The notes beneath the pieces are model-generated. The model did no database searches, was not told the DNA's origin, and saw only the letters and a program-made list of their open reading frames with translations. 64,000 nucleotides of DNA, from the IMG/VR virus record IMGVR_UViG_3300010883_000013, positions 1-64,000 of that record. One strand, given 5' to 3'. This document shows positions 14,374-21,647 of this stretch, one piece after another. This DNA is from a virus. The position numbers were made by a program, and so were the translations under genes. How positions within the stretch are numbered: the stretch's first letter is position 1; each line of letters starts with the position of its first letter.

Positions 14374-15176
14374 AAAAACCTTTTTTTATCTGCCCACCAA
14401 GAACTAGAAGTACCATATTATACGAATCGCTAAAACCCTTTGTCATGAAGCACACTAAGCTTTTGCCTTTGGTTGGTCATAGCGAACCCTTTCTGCACAC
14501 CCTACAGAACAAGACAATGACAGACCATAAGACAGGTGAAAAGTATTTGATGGAGATGCATCCTATAATGACTGATAAGTCTATGGACATTCATTATATC
14601 TACCCACACGTCTATAAGGATAATAAGACAAGTGTGTTGAGTAAGCTGAAGTTACTTGCTCAAGCACGACAGAGTGGTAATGAGTATTATATTAAAGGGA
14701 CGTATAACATAGCAGATGCTATAGACGAAACGCTAGACTTCTTTCGAGACTATGATATAGTACTCACACTTCGAAATGATGTAACAGAACTCGTTTGCAG
14801 TACGCTATTTGCAACTCAGATTAAAATGTTTCACATGACAGTGGGTCACGAAGAGTTGTATAAAAATAAATCTGCACAACCAGTGACGATCAATAAAGAA
14901 ACATTAAATCAGATTAAGCCATTCATGGATAAGGTAGGAACCCTCTATAACCTTCGTAACACTGTTAAGGATATCAGAGTTGTTTATTACGAAGACCTAG
15001 ACGATCAATGTAAAATCGATGAGTGCATTTCTAATATTGCTGGTAGTGATGAGTGGAAAGAGGATGTGCCATCAAGCACACCTATAAAGCTTGATAATGA
15101 CTACAGTTCTCTAATCACCAACTACGATCAAGTAAGAGAACGTATCACATCATTAACTGATGGTAGGTTTGAGTAG
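14370..15176 (+). CDS. Sulfotransferase-like protein
   Basis: 268 residues, possibly starting at GTG/ATG 14370 overlapping the previous stop. ICPPRTRSTILYESL near residues 7-21 is the 5'-phosphosulfate-binding loop of P-loop sulfotransferases, and DIVLTLRND near residue 130 fits the 3'-phosphate-binding (RDP-like) strand. VYYEDL near 208 is the common (L)xYEDL segment. It would transfer sulfate from PAPS to a sugar, lipid or protein. Its 3' end overlaps the convergent oxygenase gene by 24 bases. Confidence 0.62.
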   Translation: MKKPFFICPPRTRSTILYESLKPFVMKHTKLLPLVGHSEPFLHTLQNKTMTDHKTGEKYLMEMHPIMTDKSMDIHYIYPHVYKDNKTSVLSKLKLLAQARQSGNEYYIKGTYNIADAIDETLDFFRDYDIVLTLRNDVTELVCSTLFATQIKMFHMTVGHEELYKNKSAQPVTINKETLNQIKPFMDKVGTLYNLRNTVKDIRVVYYEDLDDQCKIDECISNIAGSDEWKEDVPSSTPIKLDNDYSSLITNYDQVRERITSLTDGRFE

Positions 15177-15716
15177 AGCCGCAACTATGTGGTATCTACT
15201 TTCTCCACTTGCATTAAACGCTGTATGATGCTTTGTGGTATCTGTCCACCACCACACGTCTTGATCTAAATGCATTACTTCATTATCAATTACCATAGAA
15301 CAACCCTCTTGAGTTTTAAATGGATAATGTAAACGAGGGCTATCATCAAGATGCCATGTCATAACTCTTCCAGGGGCTAGGTTCATTATACGAACACGAC
15401 CCACCTCATACTGAGAAGAGATGTCTCTGTACAATCTTTCAAATGTAGTTCCAGAAAATACTGAACAGAACTCCGTAAAGTCTGATTCTGTTAGGGGGTT
15501 ATCCCAAACATCTACACTAATAAGTTCGTTCTTATCATTTCGTTTAGCGGTACTCCAATCATAATATAGAGATCCGCAACCTAAGAGATAATCATCAGGC
15601 TTATCCACAGTAGTGTTTAAACAAATTTGATTCGATTTGAATTTTAAATCTAGTTCATTTAGTTCTGATAACAAATTAGGATATGGGTCTAAGTTAAGCC
15701 TTTTAAAGCTACTCAT
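15153..15716 (-). CDS. Aspartyl/asparaginyl beta-hydroxylase-like 2OG oxygenase
   Basis: 187 residues from ATG 15716 (MSSFKRLN); longer in-frame starts lie inside the upstream gene. VRIMNLAPGRVMTWHLDD near residue 108 gives the HxD, RLHYPFKTQEG matches the RLHxP substrate/2OG segment of AspH-type enzymes, and KHHTAFNASGESRYHIV gives the distal His and the 2OG-binding Arg. All active-site residues are present. It is the last gene of the leftward operon that starts with a radical SAM enzyme. A protein or small-molecule hydroxylation is expected. Confidence 0.7.
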   Translation of the reverse strand: MSSFKRLNLDPYPNLLSELNELDLKFKSNQICLNTTVDKPDDYLLGCGSLYYDWSTAKRNDKNELISVDVWDNPLTESDFTEFCSVFSGTTFERLYRDISSQYEVGRVRIMNLAPGRVMTWHLDDSPRLHYPFKTQEGCSMVIDNEVMHLDQDVWWWTDTTKHHTAFNASGESRYHIVAALLKPTIS

Positions 15717-16014
15717 CAGTCTCAGTCCACCCATAAGCTTCTAAATTGGATTGTATATCTGCGAGGTGACTCGATACTGAAGCCATATATGCAGTATAAG
15801 ATGCTTCTTCATCCCAAGTCTTAGTGATGATTAGCTCAGTACCCTCTTCATTCAGACTGACAATCTCAGATAATACGTTAGCATCTGCCGCCGTTTTAGA
15901 CTCGATAAATGTTTCGCTCACCATAATATCCGTCTTGAGTTCATCAAAAGCTTGATTTGTGTTGTCCCAAGTGGTGTCTGCTTTAGTAAATTTGCTTACT
16001 TCGGTAAAAGGCAT
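15709..16014 (-). CDS. Small hypothetical protein, 101 aa
   Basis: Acidic, with a mid-region EEGTELIITKTWDEEASYTAY that looks like a beta strand and helix, similar in shape to small dimeric alpha-beta proteins. It follows the GNAT-like gene and overlaps the next oxygenase gene by 8 bases. It could be a partner or substrate of the neighbouring modifying enzymes, but nothing in the sequence proves that. Confidence 0.5.
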   Translation of the reverse strand: MPFTEVSKFTKADTTWDNTNQAFDELKTDIMVSETFIESKTAADANVLSEIVSLNEEGTELIITKTWDEEASYTAYMASVSSHLADIQSNLEAYGWTETDE

Positions 16015-16026
16015 ATTTCTATCCTC

Positions 16027-16518
16027 CTATAAGTTGATAGTTGTGTGTGGTTTTTTTATAGCAATATGTTGCATGCTACTACCTGCTGTGTTATATAGAC
16101 CATCCAGAACTTGGAAGTGGTCTCTATTATCTATAACAGTATTAAACTTACGTACTGCACGTATAACCGCACTTCGACTACTCTCTATAGAAAAGAATGG
16201 TGTCCGCCCATCTGTGAAGTTTAGCTGTTGTTTTATCATTTGCATAGAGTGTTCGGCATTGTTTAATCCAAGTCTTCTATATTCGGGGAACACAAAGTAC
16301 CTATCGAAGACTCGTACATATCTGTCACCAAACTTACGAACTCCACAAAAGGCTACTGTATCATGTCCATCATACAATACAAAGAATGCTGTCCAAGATT
16401 TCCAACCCTTTTCAAACTCTGCTAAAGTGTAGTTCTCGCTATTCTTATCTTCAGTTAGATTTCCCTGAGTAAAGATGTGCTTGGCTATTGTCTTATCTGT
16501 GATTAGTTTAGATTCCAC
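16027..16518 (-). CDS. GNAT-like acetyltransferase
   Basis: About 163 residues from a GTG at 16518, preferred because GGAAGG lies 9 bases before it; an ATG at 16545 is the alternative but lacks a ribosome-binding site. WTAFFVLYDGHDTVAFCGVRKFG and VFDRYFVFPEYRRLGLNN near residue 75 follow the GNAT beta4-loop-alpha3 layout (R-R-x-G-L), which binds acetyl-CoA. Overlaps the upstream oxygenase gene. Acceptor unknown. Confidence 0.55.
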   Translation of the reverse strand: MESKLITDKTIAKHIFTQGNLTEDKNSENYTLAEFEKGWKSWTAFFVLYDGHDTVAFCGVRKFGDRYVRVFDRYFVFPEYRRLGLNNAEHSMQMIKQQLNFTDGRTPFFSIESSRSAVIRAVRKFNTVIDNRDHFQVLDGLYNTAGSSMQHIAIKKPHTTINL

Positions 16519-17263
16519 GAGACCAAGCCTTCCAAAACATATCATTTTTTTTATATGCTCTGTCCCATTCCTTTAGGTCAGTGACATCAACTACTGTAAA
16601 GATTAAAGCGTACCTATCAATCTCTGAGTTGTTGAAGACCGCATGCTCTATCTTGTCCTCTTCAAACGTATAGAAATGACCAGTTGCTGGGAATTCATAT
16701 AACTTTTCACCATCAACATCTCGAAAGGCATTCTTCACATCTGGATGTGTGACGATAGGACATATAACTCGAATGTTCTTAGAGGCAGTCTCATCTCTGT
16801 GATAAGGCATTGTACCACCAGACGGAAGTCTTACGATTCGTGCTCTACAGATATTACCCTTGGGTCTTTGGCTTCCATCAAATGCCCACATAGAATTCAG
16901 ATCTATTAGGAACTTCCTTACATCAGGATCTTTTGATGGTATAACAAAGTTTTCTTCGTTTGTTTCAACTTGAAATTTATCCTTGTTAGTCTTGAGAAAC
17001 TCCACAGTATCCTTATTACCCAACTTATGCTCTACGCTTGTTAAGTATCTAATATACTTTGTACCGTCTCTGTTAGGCTCTCTGTCATAATCACACTCTT
17101 GAAGATTAAAAAACTGAACCGCACACTCTCTATTCTTATAGATGTTTAGATAGCTATCAGTGTTGGAAAACGGACACACGAACTTATCACTATTAGCGTC
17201 TATTATCTTTTTAATGATATTGGTATCTATCTTTAGATGCCATGTTCGTTCAAAGTGTTTCAT
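16508..17263 (-). CDS. 2OG-oxygenase-like protein (AspH-like)
   Basis: 251 residues. ICRARIVRLPSGGTMPYHRD near residue 137 gives HxD; KIEHAVFNNSEIDRYALIF near residue 210 gives the distal His (HAVFN) and a late Arg before a hydrophobic strand, as in AspH-type dioxygenases. The N-terminal 120 residues are extra to the minimal fold. It overlaps the radical SAM gene by 4 bases and the GNAT gene by 11. A second oxygenase of the same class lies two genes downstream. Confidence 0.62.
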   Translation of the reverse strand: MKHFERTWHLKIDTNIIKKIIDANSDKFVCPFSNTDSYLNIYKNRECAVQFFNLQECDYDREPNRDGTKYIRYLTSVEHKLGNKDTVEFLKTNKDKFQVETNEENFVIPSKDPDVRKFLIDLNSMWAFDGSQRPKGNICRARIVRLPSGGTMPYHRDETASKNIRVICPIVTHPDVKNAFRDVDGEKLYEFPATGHFYTFEEDKIEHAVFNNSEIDRYALIFTVVDVTDLKEWDRAYKKNDMFWKAWSRGI

Positions 17264-18162
17264 GTCTCTTTATGTGCCTTATCGTAATACTCGAAGAATG
17301 GAGCGACTTTATAATCATCTGTTAAGATACCACGTCTAGTGGAGCCTGAGTCTGGTATGCCATCATCATCCACAGTCCAATCAGTGATCTTTCCTAACAT
17401 AATACCAGCCCTAGTAGGAAACTTATATGTGAGAGATCGTTTCTCTAGGTGACCATCTATAGTATCTATGAAGTTAATATCATCCCCATGCAAGTCAGTA
17501 ACAATATCTTTGAGTTCGTGTATAGAGAAGGTGTGACTATCCTTATAGAAACCCATCTTACCTATAGACTTTAGTCGGATCATCACAGGAAACTTGGTAG
17601 GACTAAACTTAACATTATGCTTTAAAGCCATATCAACAATATAGTCGATCAATGGTTTTACGATGTGTACGTTACTTGGATCTAGGATTACGTTGATATG
17701 GGGTAACATTTTTACTTTAAATATGTTTTCAAGGGCAATCATCTTTGACTTGGCATACTTGCCATTATCAAAGTCCATATATACATCATTATCTAGTCCA
17801 CCATTCATAGAGATGCCTAGAAGGTTTAAACCAGAATTCTTTAACTCTTGGGCATAAGGTTCACGGCGTAGCTTTAGTCCATTGGTAAGTAATGATGGAC
17901 GGTGCCCATTACGTCTTACTATACCAATCAATTTAACTAGGTTGGGGTTCATTGTAGGTTCGGCACCAATAAACCTAATATCAGTTCTGTTGGGCAACTT
18001 TGAAATTGCGTCTTCAAATTTAATAAGGTCTACGTCTGGTATACTATCATTATTCAGCATCGTACCCAAATAGCAGTTGGAGCATGTCTGTTGACACTTA
18101 TACGTGGTCTGTATAGAAAGAGTCTTAAACTCGTTCATTGAAGGATCTAGTTCATAGTACAT
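17260..18162 (-). CDS. Radical SAM enzyme
   Basis: 300 residues. C23-x3-C27-x2-C30 (KCQQTCSNC) is the [4Fe-4S] cluster motif; RFIGAEPTMNP near residue 63 is the GxEP motif that contacts SAM, and NLLGISMNGG follows on the expected next strand. There is no obvious C-terminal SPASM cysteine set. It is the first gene of a leftward operon with two 2OG oxygenases and a GNAT-like protein, behind a perfect consensus promoter. Reaction unknown. Confidence 0.78.
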   Translation of the reverse strand: MYYELDPSMNEFKTLSIQTTYKCQQTCSNCYLGTMLNNDSIPDVDLIKFEDAISKLPNRTDIRFIGAEPTMNPNLVKLIGIVRRNGHRPSLLTNGLKLRREPYAQELKNSGLNLLGISMNGGLDNDVYMDFDNGKYAKSKMIALENIFKVKMLPHINVILDPSNVHIVKPLIDYIVDMALKHNVKFSPTKFPVMIRLKSIGKMGFYKDSHTFSIHELKDIVTDLHGDDINFIDTIDGHLEKRSLTYKFPTRAGIMLGKITDWTVDDDGIPDSGSTRRGILTDDYKVAPFFEYYDKAHKET

Positions 18163-18234
18163 ACGTATTCCATTTCATTACAGAGTATATAGACAATTAA
18201 TATATCCTTTCCCTGTGTTCGAAGCTGATCCTTT

Positions 18235-18263
18235 ATTATACATAGATTCTCTGATTCTGTCAA
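18235..18263 (-). promoter_or_regulatory. Consensus sigma70 promoter, leftward
   Basis: On the minus strand TTGACA (18263-18258), a 17-base spacer and TATAAT (18240-18235), a perfect match to the bacterial consensus. The spacer holds GAATC twice. It drives the radical SAM/2OG oxygenase operon. Confidence 0.85.
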
Positions 18264-18298
18264 CCCATAAAATATATGAATATTAGCTATATTAGCTG

Positions 18299-18327
18299 TT
18301 GACAATATCATTCGAATCACCTATAAA
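18299..18327 (+). promoter_or_regulatory. Sigma70-type early promoter with CGAATC spacer element
   Basis: TTGACA at 18299-18304, 17-base spacer with CGAATC (18313-18318), TATAAA at 18322-18327, followed by the shared leader TATAGAAACAAAGAAAG (18333-18349). It is divergent from the leftward promoter 36 bases away. Confidence 0.8.
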
Positions 18328-18358
18328 GAATGTATAGAAACAAAGAAAGAGACATCCA

Positions 18359-18589
18359 ATGACAAACGTATTTGACACTATGATGAAGTTCGAAGAGACA
18401 CAGTTCCCTAACTTCTTTAAGTCTACCAATGCCACAAAAAACTGTTTTGTAGAGCATGTCGCATGTGTCGGTTGGGTAGGTTCTTTTGAAGATGCCGTTA
18501 CTTTAGAAGGTGACGAAGAAGTATTCACTTGCGCAACAGATGCCGTAAAGTGGTTAGAAACTCAGGTTCCTTTTAAAATAGTGGGTTGA
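18359..18589 (+). CDS. Small early protein, 76 aa
   Basis: Own promoter and shared leader directly upstream. Two Cys in NCFVEHVACVGW and one in VFTCATDA may be structural. Ends with WLETQVPFKIVG. The TGA stop lies within the TTGACA of the next promoter. No family recognised. Confidence 0.55.
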   Translation: MTNVFDTMMKFEETQFPNFFKSTNATKNCFVEHVACVGWVGSFEDAVTLEGDEEVFTCATDAVKWLETQVPFKIVG

Positions 18590-18614
18590 CACCCCCGAAT
18601 CAATTTGCTATAGA
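18586..18614 (+). promoter_or_regulatory. Sigma70-type early promoter with CGAATC spacer element
   Basis: TTGACA at 18586-18591, containing the stop of the 18359 gene; 17-base spacer with CGAATC (18596-18601); TATAGA at 18609-18614. The leader is a diverged form of the shared one (TATACCAAACAGAAAG). Confidence 0.78.
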
Positions 18615-18645
18615 TTATGTATACCAAACAGAAAGTGAAAATCAA

Positions 18646-18990
18646 ATGATCAACATTTATCAAATTCAACTGACCAACGAGCAATACAACGCCGTTAATG
18701 CTAACGAAAAGGTTCCCGCTTTTGAAGTTAAGTGTAAAGCTAGTATGGGAAAATTTGACACTTCTAATTTTGAATTCTACGACCTTGCTTATACTGTATA
18801 TACTAGTGATCTTGAAAAAGCTTTTGAGTGGACTAACCTTTGGAATAATCAACCCACTGTTGATGTCATCGGTGACCGTACTCATAGTAGTTCTGTTGGC
18901 GATATCTTCGAACTCAATGGCGAGTGGTTTATCTGCGCCATGATGGGGTTTGAGAAAATAGAAATGAACTTTGAAAAGGAAGCGGCATAA
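18646..18990 (+). CDS. Small early protein of unknown function
   Basis: 114 residues from ATG 18646; the open frame extends into the promoter, so upstream starts are excluded. The sequence runs from a beta-rich N-terminal half to DRTHSSSVGDIFELNGEWF, a motif shape seen in small phage regulators. The stop overlaps the next ATG (TAATGG). No function assigned. Confidence 0.6.
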   Translation: MINIYQIQLTNEQYNAVNANEKVPAFEVKCKASMGKFDTSNFEFYDLAYTVYTSDLEKAFEWTNLWNNQPTVDVIGDRTHSSSVGDIFELNGEWFICAMMGFEKIEMNFEKEAA

Positions 18991-19181
18991 TGGATATTCT
19001 TGATACACAAATGGTCATCGACAAGTTGGAAGATATCCTTGACATATCTAAACCAGATTTCAAATCGATCAGAGAGCTTATCGAATTCAAGAGGGAACTT
19101 GCCGCTAACATGGTTGTCATGGAAGCCGAGGTTGAACGTGAATACCAAATTTGGTTGGATGGGGCTGATCAAAGATCTTGA
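18990..19181 (+). CDS. Small helical protein, 63 aa
   Basis: Mostly helix with heptad-like leucines and isoleucines (VIDKLEDILDI, then IRELIEFKRELAANM), so coiled-coil pairing is likely. Start overlaps the upstream stop by one base and its TGA is part of the next TTGACA. No family recognised. Confidence 0.5.
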   Translation: MDILDTQMVIDKLEDILDISKPDFKSIRELIEFKRELAANMVVMEAEVEREYQIWLDGADQRS

Positions 19182-19206
19182 CAGCCTTTTGATACTGTGC
19201 TATAAT
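19178..19206 (+). promoter_or_regulatory. Consensus sigma70 promoter
   Basis: TTGACA at 19178-19183 (stop TGA of the previous gene inside), 17-base spacer, TATAAT at 19201-19206: a perfect consensus promoter. No GAATC in the spacer. It drives the 19233-20161 small genes. Confidence 0.85.
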
Positions 19207-19232
19207 AAACTACTAAATCGAAGGAATATATT

Positions 19233-19352
19233 ATGACTTATGATGAAAATTCACCTTTAACAGAAGATGGTCAGAGATATGAAATCTATCTGGATACTAC
19301 ACAAGATGTATTCCCTAAAACTTTTGAAGAATTTGTAAGAGAAGGATTGTAA
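19233..19352 (+). CDS. Small early protein, 39 aa
   Basis: ATG 19233 after a GAAGGAA site and a consensus promoter. The acidic peptide reads like a short beta-helix-beta unit (RYEIYLDTTQDVFPKTFEEF). No family recognised. Confidence 0.5.
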   Translation: MTYDENSPLTEDGQRYEIYLDTTQDVFPKTFEEFVREGL

Positions 19353-19355
19353 CTT

Positions 19356-19646
19356 ATGACAATGACACCAAATCAAAAAGCTGACCGTTTGGCTATGATT
19401 AAAGAAATCGCTGAACGAAATACGCTACAGCGTAATAATCGCATGAATACGCTAAAGCGTAAATCTAAACAGTCTTTGGAAGATGTCAAAGGCATTAATC
19501 GTTCTAAGATATCAGGAGAGATCCGTGAGCCTGTCCAAGGCGAGAACGTCAATTACTGGACGGATTCATCTAAGTATGCCGAAGAGCATTATGGCGAAGC
19601 TTATCGTGCCACTACAGGTCTTGATAATGATTGGGGTGATTACTAA
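19356..19646 (+). CDS. Small early protein of unknown function
   Basis: 96 residues: N-terminal basic helix (RNNRMNTLKRKSKQSL) followed by an acidic C-terminal half (YAEEHYGEAYRATTGLDNDWGDY). The charge split suggests binding to nucleic acid or to an acidic partner, as inference. ATGACAATG start, with two possible initiation codons. Confidence 0.5.
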   Translation: MTMTPNQKADRLAMIKEIAERNTLQRNNRMNTLKRKSKQSLEDVKGINRSKISGEIREPVQGENVNYWTDSSKYAEEHYGEAYRATTGLDNDWGDY

Positions 19647-19648
19647 GA

Positions 19649-19900
19649 ATGATTACCATTGAGGAAGACGAGCATTTCAACGAAACGTTAGTCACTATAC
19701 TCGACACAACCGAGACCTATGAGGATGTTCAACTGATCGTTGATGCTCAGGGGGATGTCTTTCTTAGGCAGTGGGATGAGCAAAACAATAACTTCATGGC
19801 TATTGGGTTTACATCCGACATGTATCGTAAACTAATGCAAGCGTGGGACTTACCCCATGGAATATATCACTTCAGAAAAGACGTTGAGATAGACACCTAA
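19649..19900 (+). CDS. Small early protein, 83 aa
   Basis: Acidic, beta-rich (LVTILDTTETYEDVQLIVDAQGDVFLRQWDE) with a C-terminal amphipathic segment. It follows the previous gene by two bases. No recognised domain; the strand pattern could be a small beta-barrel or a MazG/DUF-like regulator, which is only a guess. Confidence 0.5.
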   Translation: MITIEEDEHFNETLVTILDTTETYEDVQLIVDAQGDVFLRQWDEQNNNFMAIGFTSDMYRKLMQAWDLPHGIYHFRKDVEIDT

Positions 19901-19921
19901 ATAGTTATTTACAGAGGGAGA

Positions 19922-20161
19922 ATGCGATTGCAGTTTTACATTGATCAAGATGTTTTGGGATTTCTCTTCGGGGTAGCTAGTGCATGGTGCGGATGGATGA
20001 TCCATAAACATTGGTGGGCAGATAAACGTGACGATATAGTGAGCACCACCGTTGAGTATCTATGTGACGAGGGGTTTGTTAAACATCATTGGGATGCTAA
20101 CGACGAGTTAGTTCTACATCCTTGGAACCAACAGAAGGTATCTAAAAAAGATGTTGAATAG
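19922..20161 (+). CDS. Small membrane-associated protein, 79 aa
   Basis: ATG 19922 after an AGAGGGAGA site. Residues about 9-30 (DVLGFLFGVASAWCGWMIHKHW) are hydrophobic and Trp-rich and could insert in the membrane, with a charged tail in the cytoplasm. No family recognised. Confidence 0.5.
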   Translation: MRLQFYIDQDVLGFLFGVASAWCGWMIHKHWWADKRDDIVSTTVEYLCDEGFVKHHWDANDELVLHPWNQQKVSKKDVE

Positions 20162-20164
20162 GGG

Positions 20165-20193
20165 TTGACAACAGTTTTGTGCTAGGTTAATGT
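20165..20193 (+). promoter_or_regulatory. Probable sigma70-type early promoter
   Basis: Clear TTGACA at 20165-20170. At 17-base spacing the -10 is TAATGT (20188-20193), which is weak; a better TATTAT at 20193-20198 would need 22 bases. The leader ends in AAGGAGATTCG before the 20223 start. Confidence 0.5.
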
Positions 20194-20222
20194 ATTATGT
20201 AACTACTTGAAGGAGATTCGTT

Positions 20223-21332
20223 ATGGCTATCAAAAAAATGAAGAAGACTAAATCATTACCAAGAGCACGTGCTCGTACAGGTATTGGTGCGGCACCTGAC
20301 ACAAACTTTACCCATTTCAACGACTACATCCGTATGGAAGTCGATAAGAAGGACGTTGCGTCTTTCATTAAGACTTACATCAAGCAGACATTCGACAAGG
20401 ATAAACAAAGAGTTTACCTTGCCGCACCAGAGTGGGCTTTCACGCCTAAGCACTTCATTGCTTCTACTATCTTGTGGGAACAGAAGGGCAAGGCATTTCC
20501 AGACAATTGGAATGCAAAGTCCGCTTTGGACACTTTCTTTGCTTACCTTGAGGAGATGGGTAATAAGTACCTGTATGCCAAGACAGAGGAAGTGGTATCT
20601 AAACCACGTAAAACACCCGCTGAGATTATCCAAGAGAAGACTTCGGACTTCATTGGGGGCATTGAAATCACTCTTGATGAATGGACAGAAAAGTCCACTC
20701 ACACTGTATATGTTGATTTGATTAAAGATGCCTTTCCACAATCAACAGCGAGTGCAGTGGTTTCTTTCTACACACCATTACGTAATGAACTGACTGAGCT
20801 AATCAGCAAGAAAACTCCCGATCTTGTTGAGGCATACTCTAGTCAACCACTGAGTGTATGGAAGAAGTATCTCGCATTCGTTCAGAGTATCATTGATGAT
20901 GCTGATAAGTATGTGGCGGCTAAGAAAGCTACACGCACACCACGCAAAATACGTGTTAAGAGTGCGGACAAGCAAGTCGTTAAGATACAGATTTGTTCTG
21001 AAAACAAAGAGTACAAACTCAAATCAATCCACCCCATGTCAATCGTGGGTGCGATGAGATTGTATTGCTTTAACATCAAGTCAAAGAAACTGATCGAATA
21101 CGTAAGCCATAAGGCAACAGGGTTTGAAGTTAAAGGAACATCACTTAAGGGTTGGGATGCAGATCTATCAAGGCAGATCACACTCCGTAAACCAAATGAT
21201 GTTCTCCCTGTTGCCTTAAGCAAAACGCCAAATCAAATTGGTAAGGCGTGGAGTGCACTAACTACCAATACTACCGCTCCAAACGGAAGACTAAATAGGG
21301 ATACAATCATCTTAAGGGCAATGAGTAAATGA
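20223..21332 (+). CDS. Conserved phage protein of unknown function
   Basis: 369 residues, soluble and basic at both ends. The N-terminus (KKMKKTKSLPRARAR) is highly basic; the middle is helical; the C-terminal third (VVKIQICSENKEYKLKS, YCFNIKSKKLIEYVS) reads as beta-strands. It lies directly before gp33 and gp32, so a replication, recombination or late-transcription role is possible from context. No motif to support one. Confidence 0.6.
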   Translation: MAIKKMKKTKSLPRARARTGIGAAPDTNFTHFNDYIRMEVDKKDVASFIKTYIKQTFDKDKQRVYLAAPEWAFTPKHFIASTILWEQKGKAFPDNWNAKSALDTFFAYLEEMGNKYLYAKTEEVVSKPRKTPAEIIQEKTSDFIGGIEITLDEWTEKSTHTVYVDLIKDAFPQSTASAVVSFYTPLRNELTELISKKTPDLVEAYSSQPLSVWKKYLAFVQSIIDDADKYVAAKKATRTPRKIRVKSADKQVVKIQICSENKEYKLKSIHPMSIVGAMRLYCFNIKSKKLIEYVSHKATGFEVKGTSLKGWDADLSRQITLRKPNDVLPVALSKTPNQIGKAWSALTTNTTAPNGRLNRDTIILRAMSK

Positions 21333-21562
21333 GTGAAACAGAGTTTCTAAATAAGAGCAAGTTCTCAAGCATGGTTGAAGCATCCGCATATGACAAGAAC
21401 CTATCCTATATGGATGCAGTCATCGATGTCTGTGAAGATACAAACATTGAACCAGAGGATGTAAAGAAGTTTCTTAACAACGTTATCGTTGAGAAGTTAG
21501 AGGGGGAAGCTATGAAGTTGAACTATCTCCCTAGACAAAATGTACTATTGTTCGATGATTGA
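21329..21562 (+). CDS. 33: Late-promoter transcription accessory protein gp33
   Basis: 77 residues. The helix-turn pattern SYMDAVIDVCEDTNIEPEDVKKFL, followed by a hydrophobic helix (VEKLEGEAMKLNYLP), is characteristic of the gp33 co-activator that bridges RNA polymerase and the sliding clamp at T4-type late promoters. It overlaps the upstream gene by 4 bases and directly precedes gp32, as in related phages. Together with the TATAAATA boxes here it supports T4-style late transcription. Confidence 0.72.
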   Translation: MSETEFLNKSKFSSMVEASAYDKNLSYMDAVIDVCEDTNIEPEDVKKFLNNVIVEKLEGEAMKLNYLPRQNVLLFDD

Positions 21563-21565
21563 TGG

Positions 21566-21594
21566 TTGACACCACATCGAATCTATAGTATAAT
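21566..21594 (+). promoter_or_regulatory. Sigma70-type promoter of gp32, with CGAATC
   Basis: TTGACA at 21566-21571, 17-base spacer with CGAATC (21578-21583), TATAAT at 21589-21594. It directly serves the gp32 gene. Confidence 0.82.
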
Positions 21595-21647
21595 AATTCA
21601 GTACACAATAATACAATCATAATTCAGCAAATACGAGGAACATATAA

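Noticed and set aside
20193-20198. TATTAT as -10 of the 20165 promoter
   Set aside because: It would need a 22-base spacer, unlike the 17 bases of every other site here; kept only as a note.
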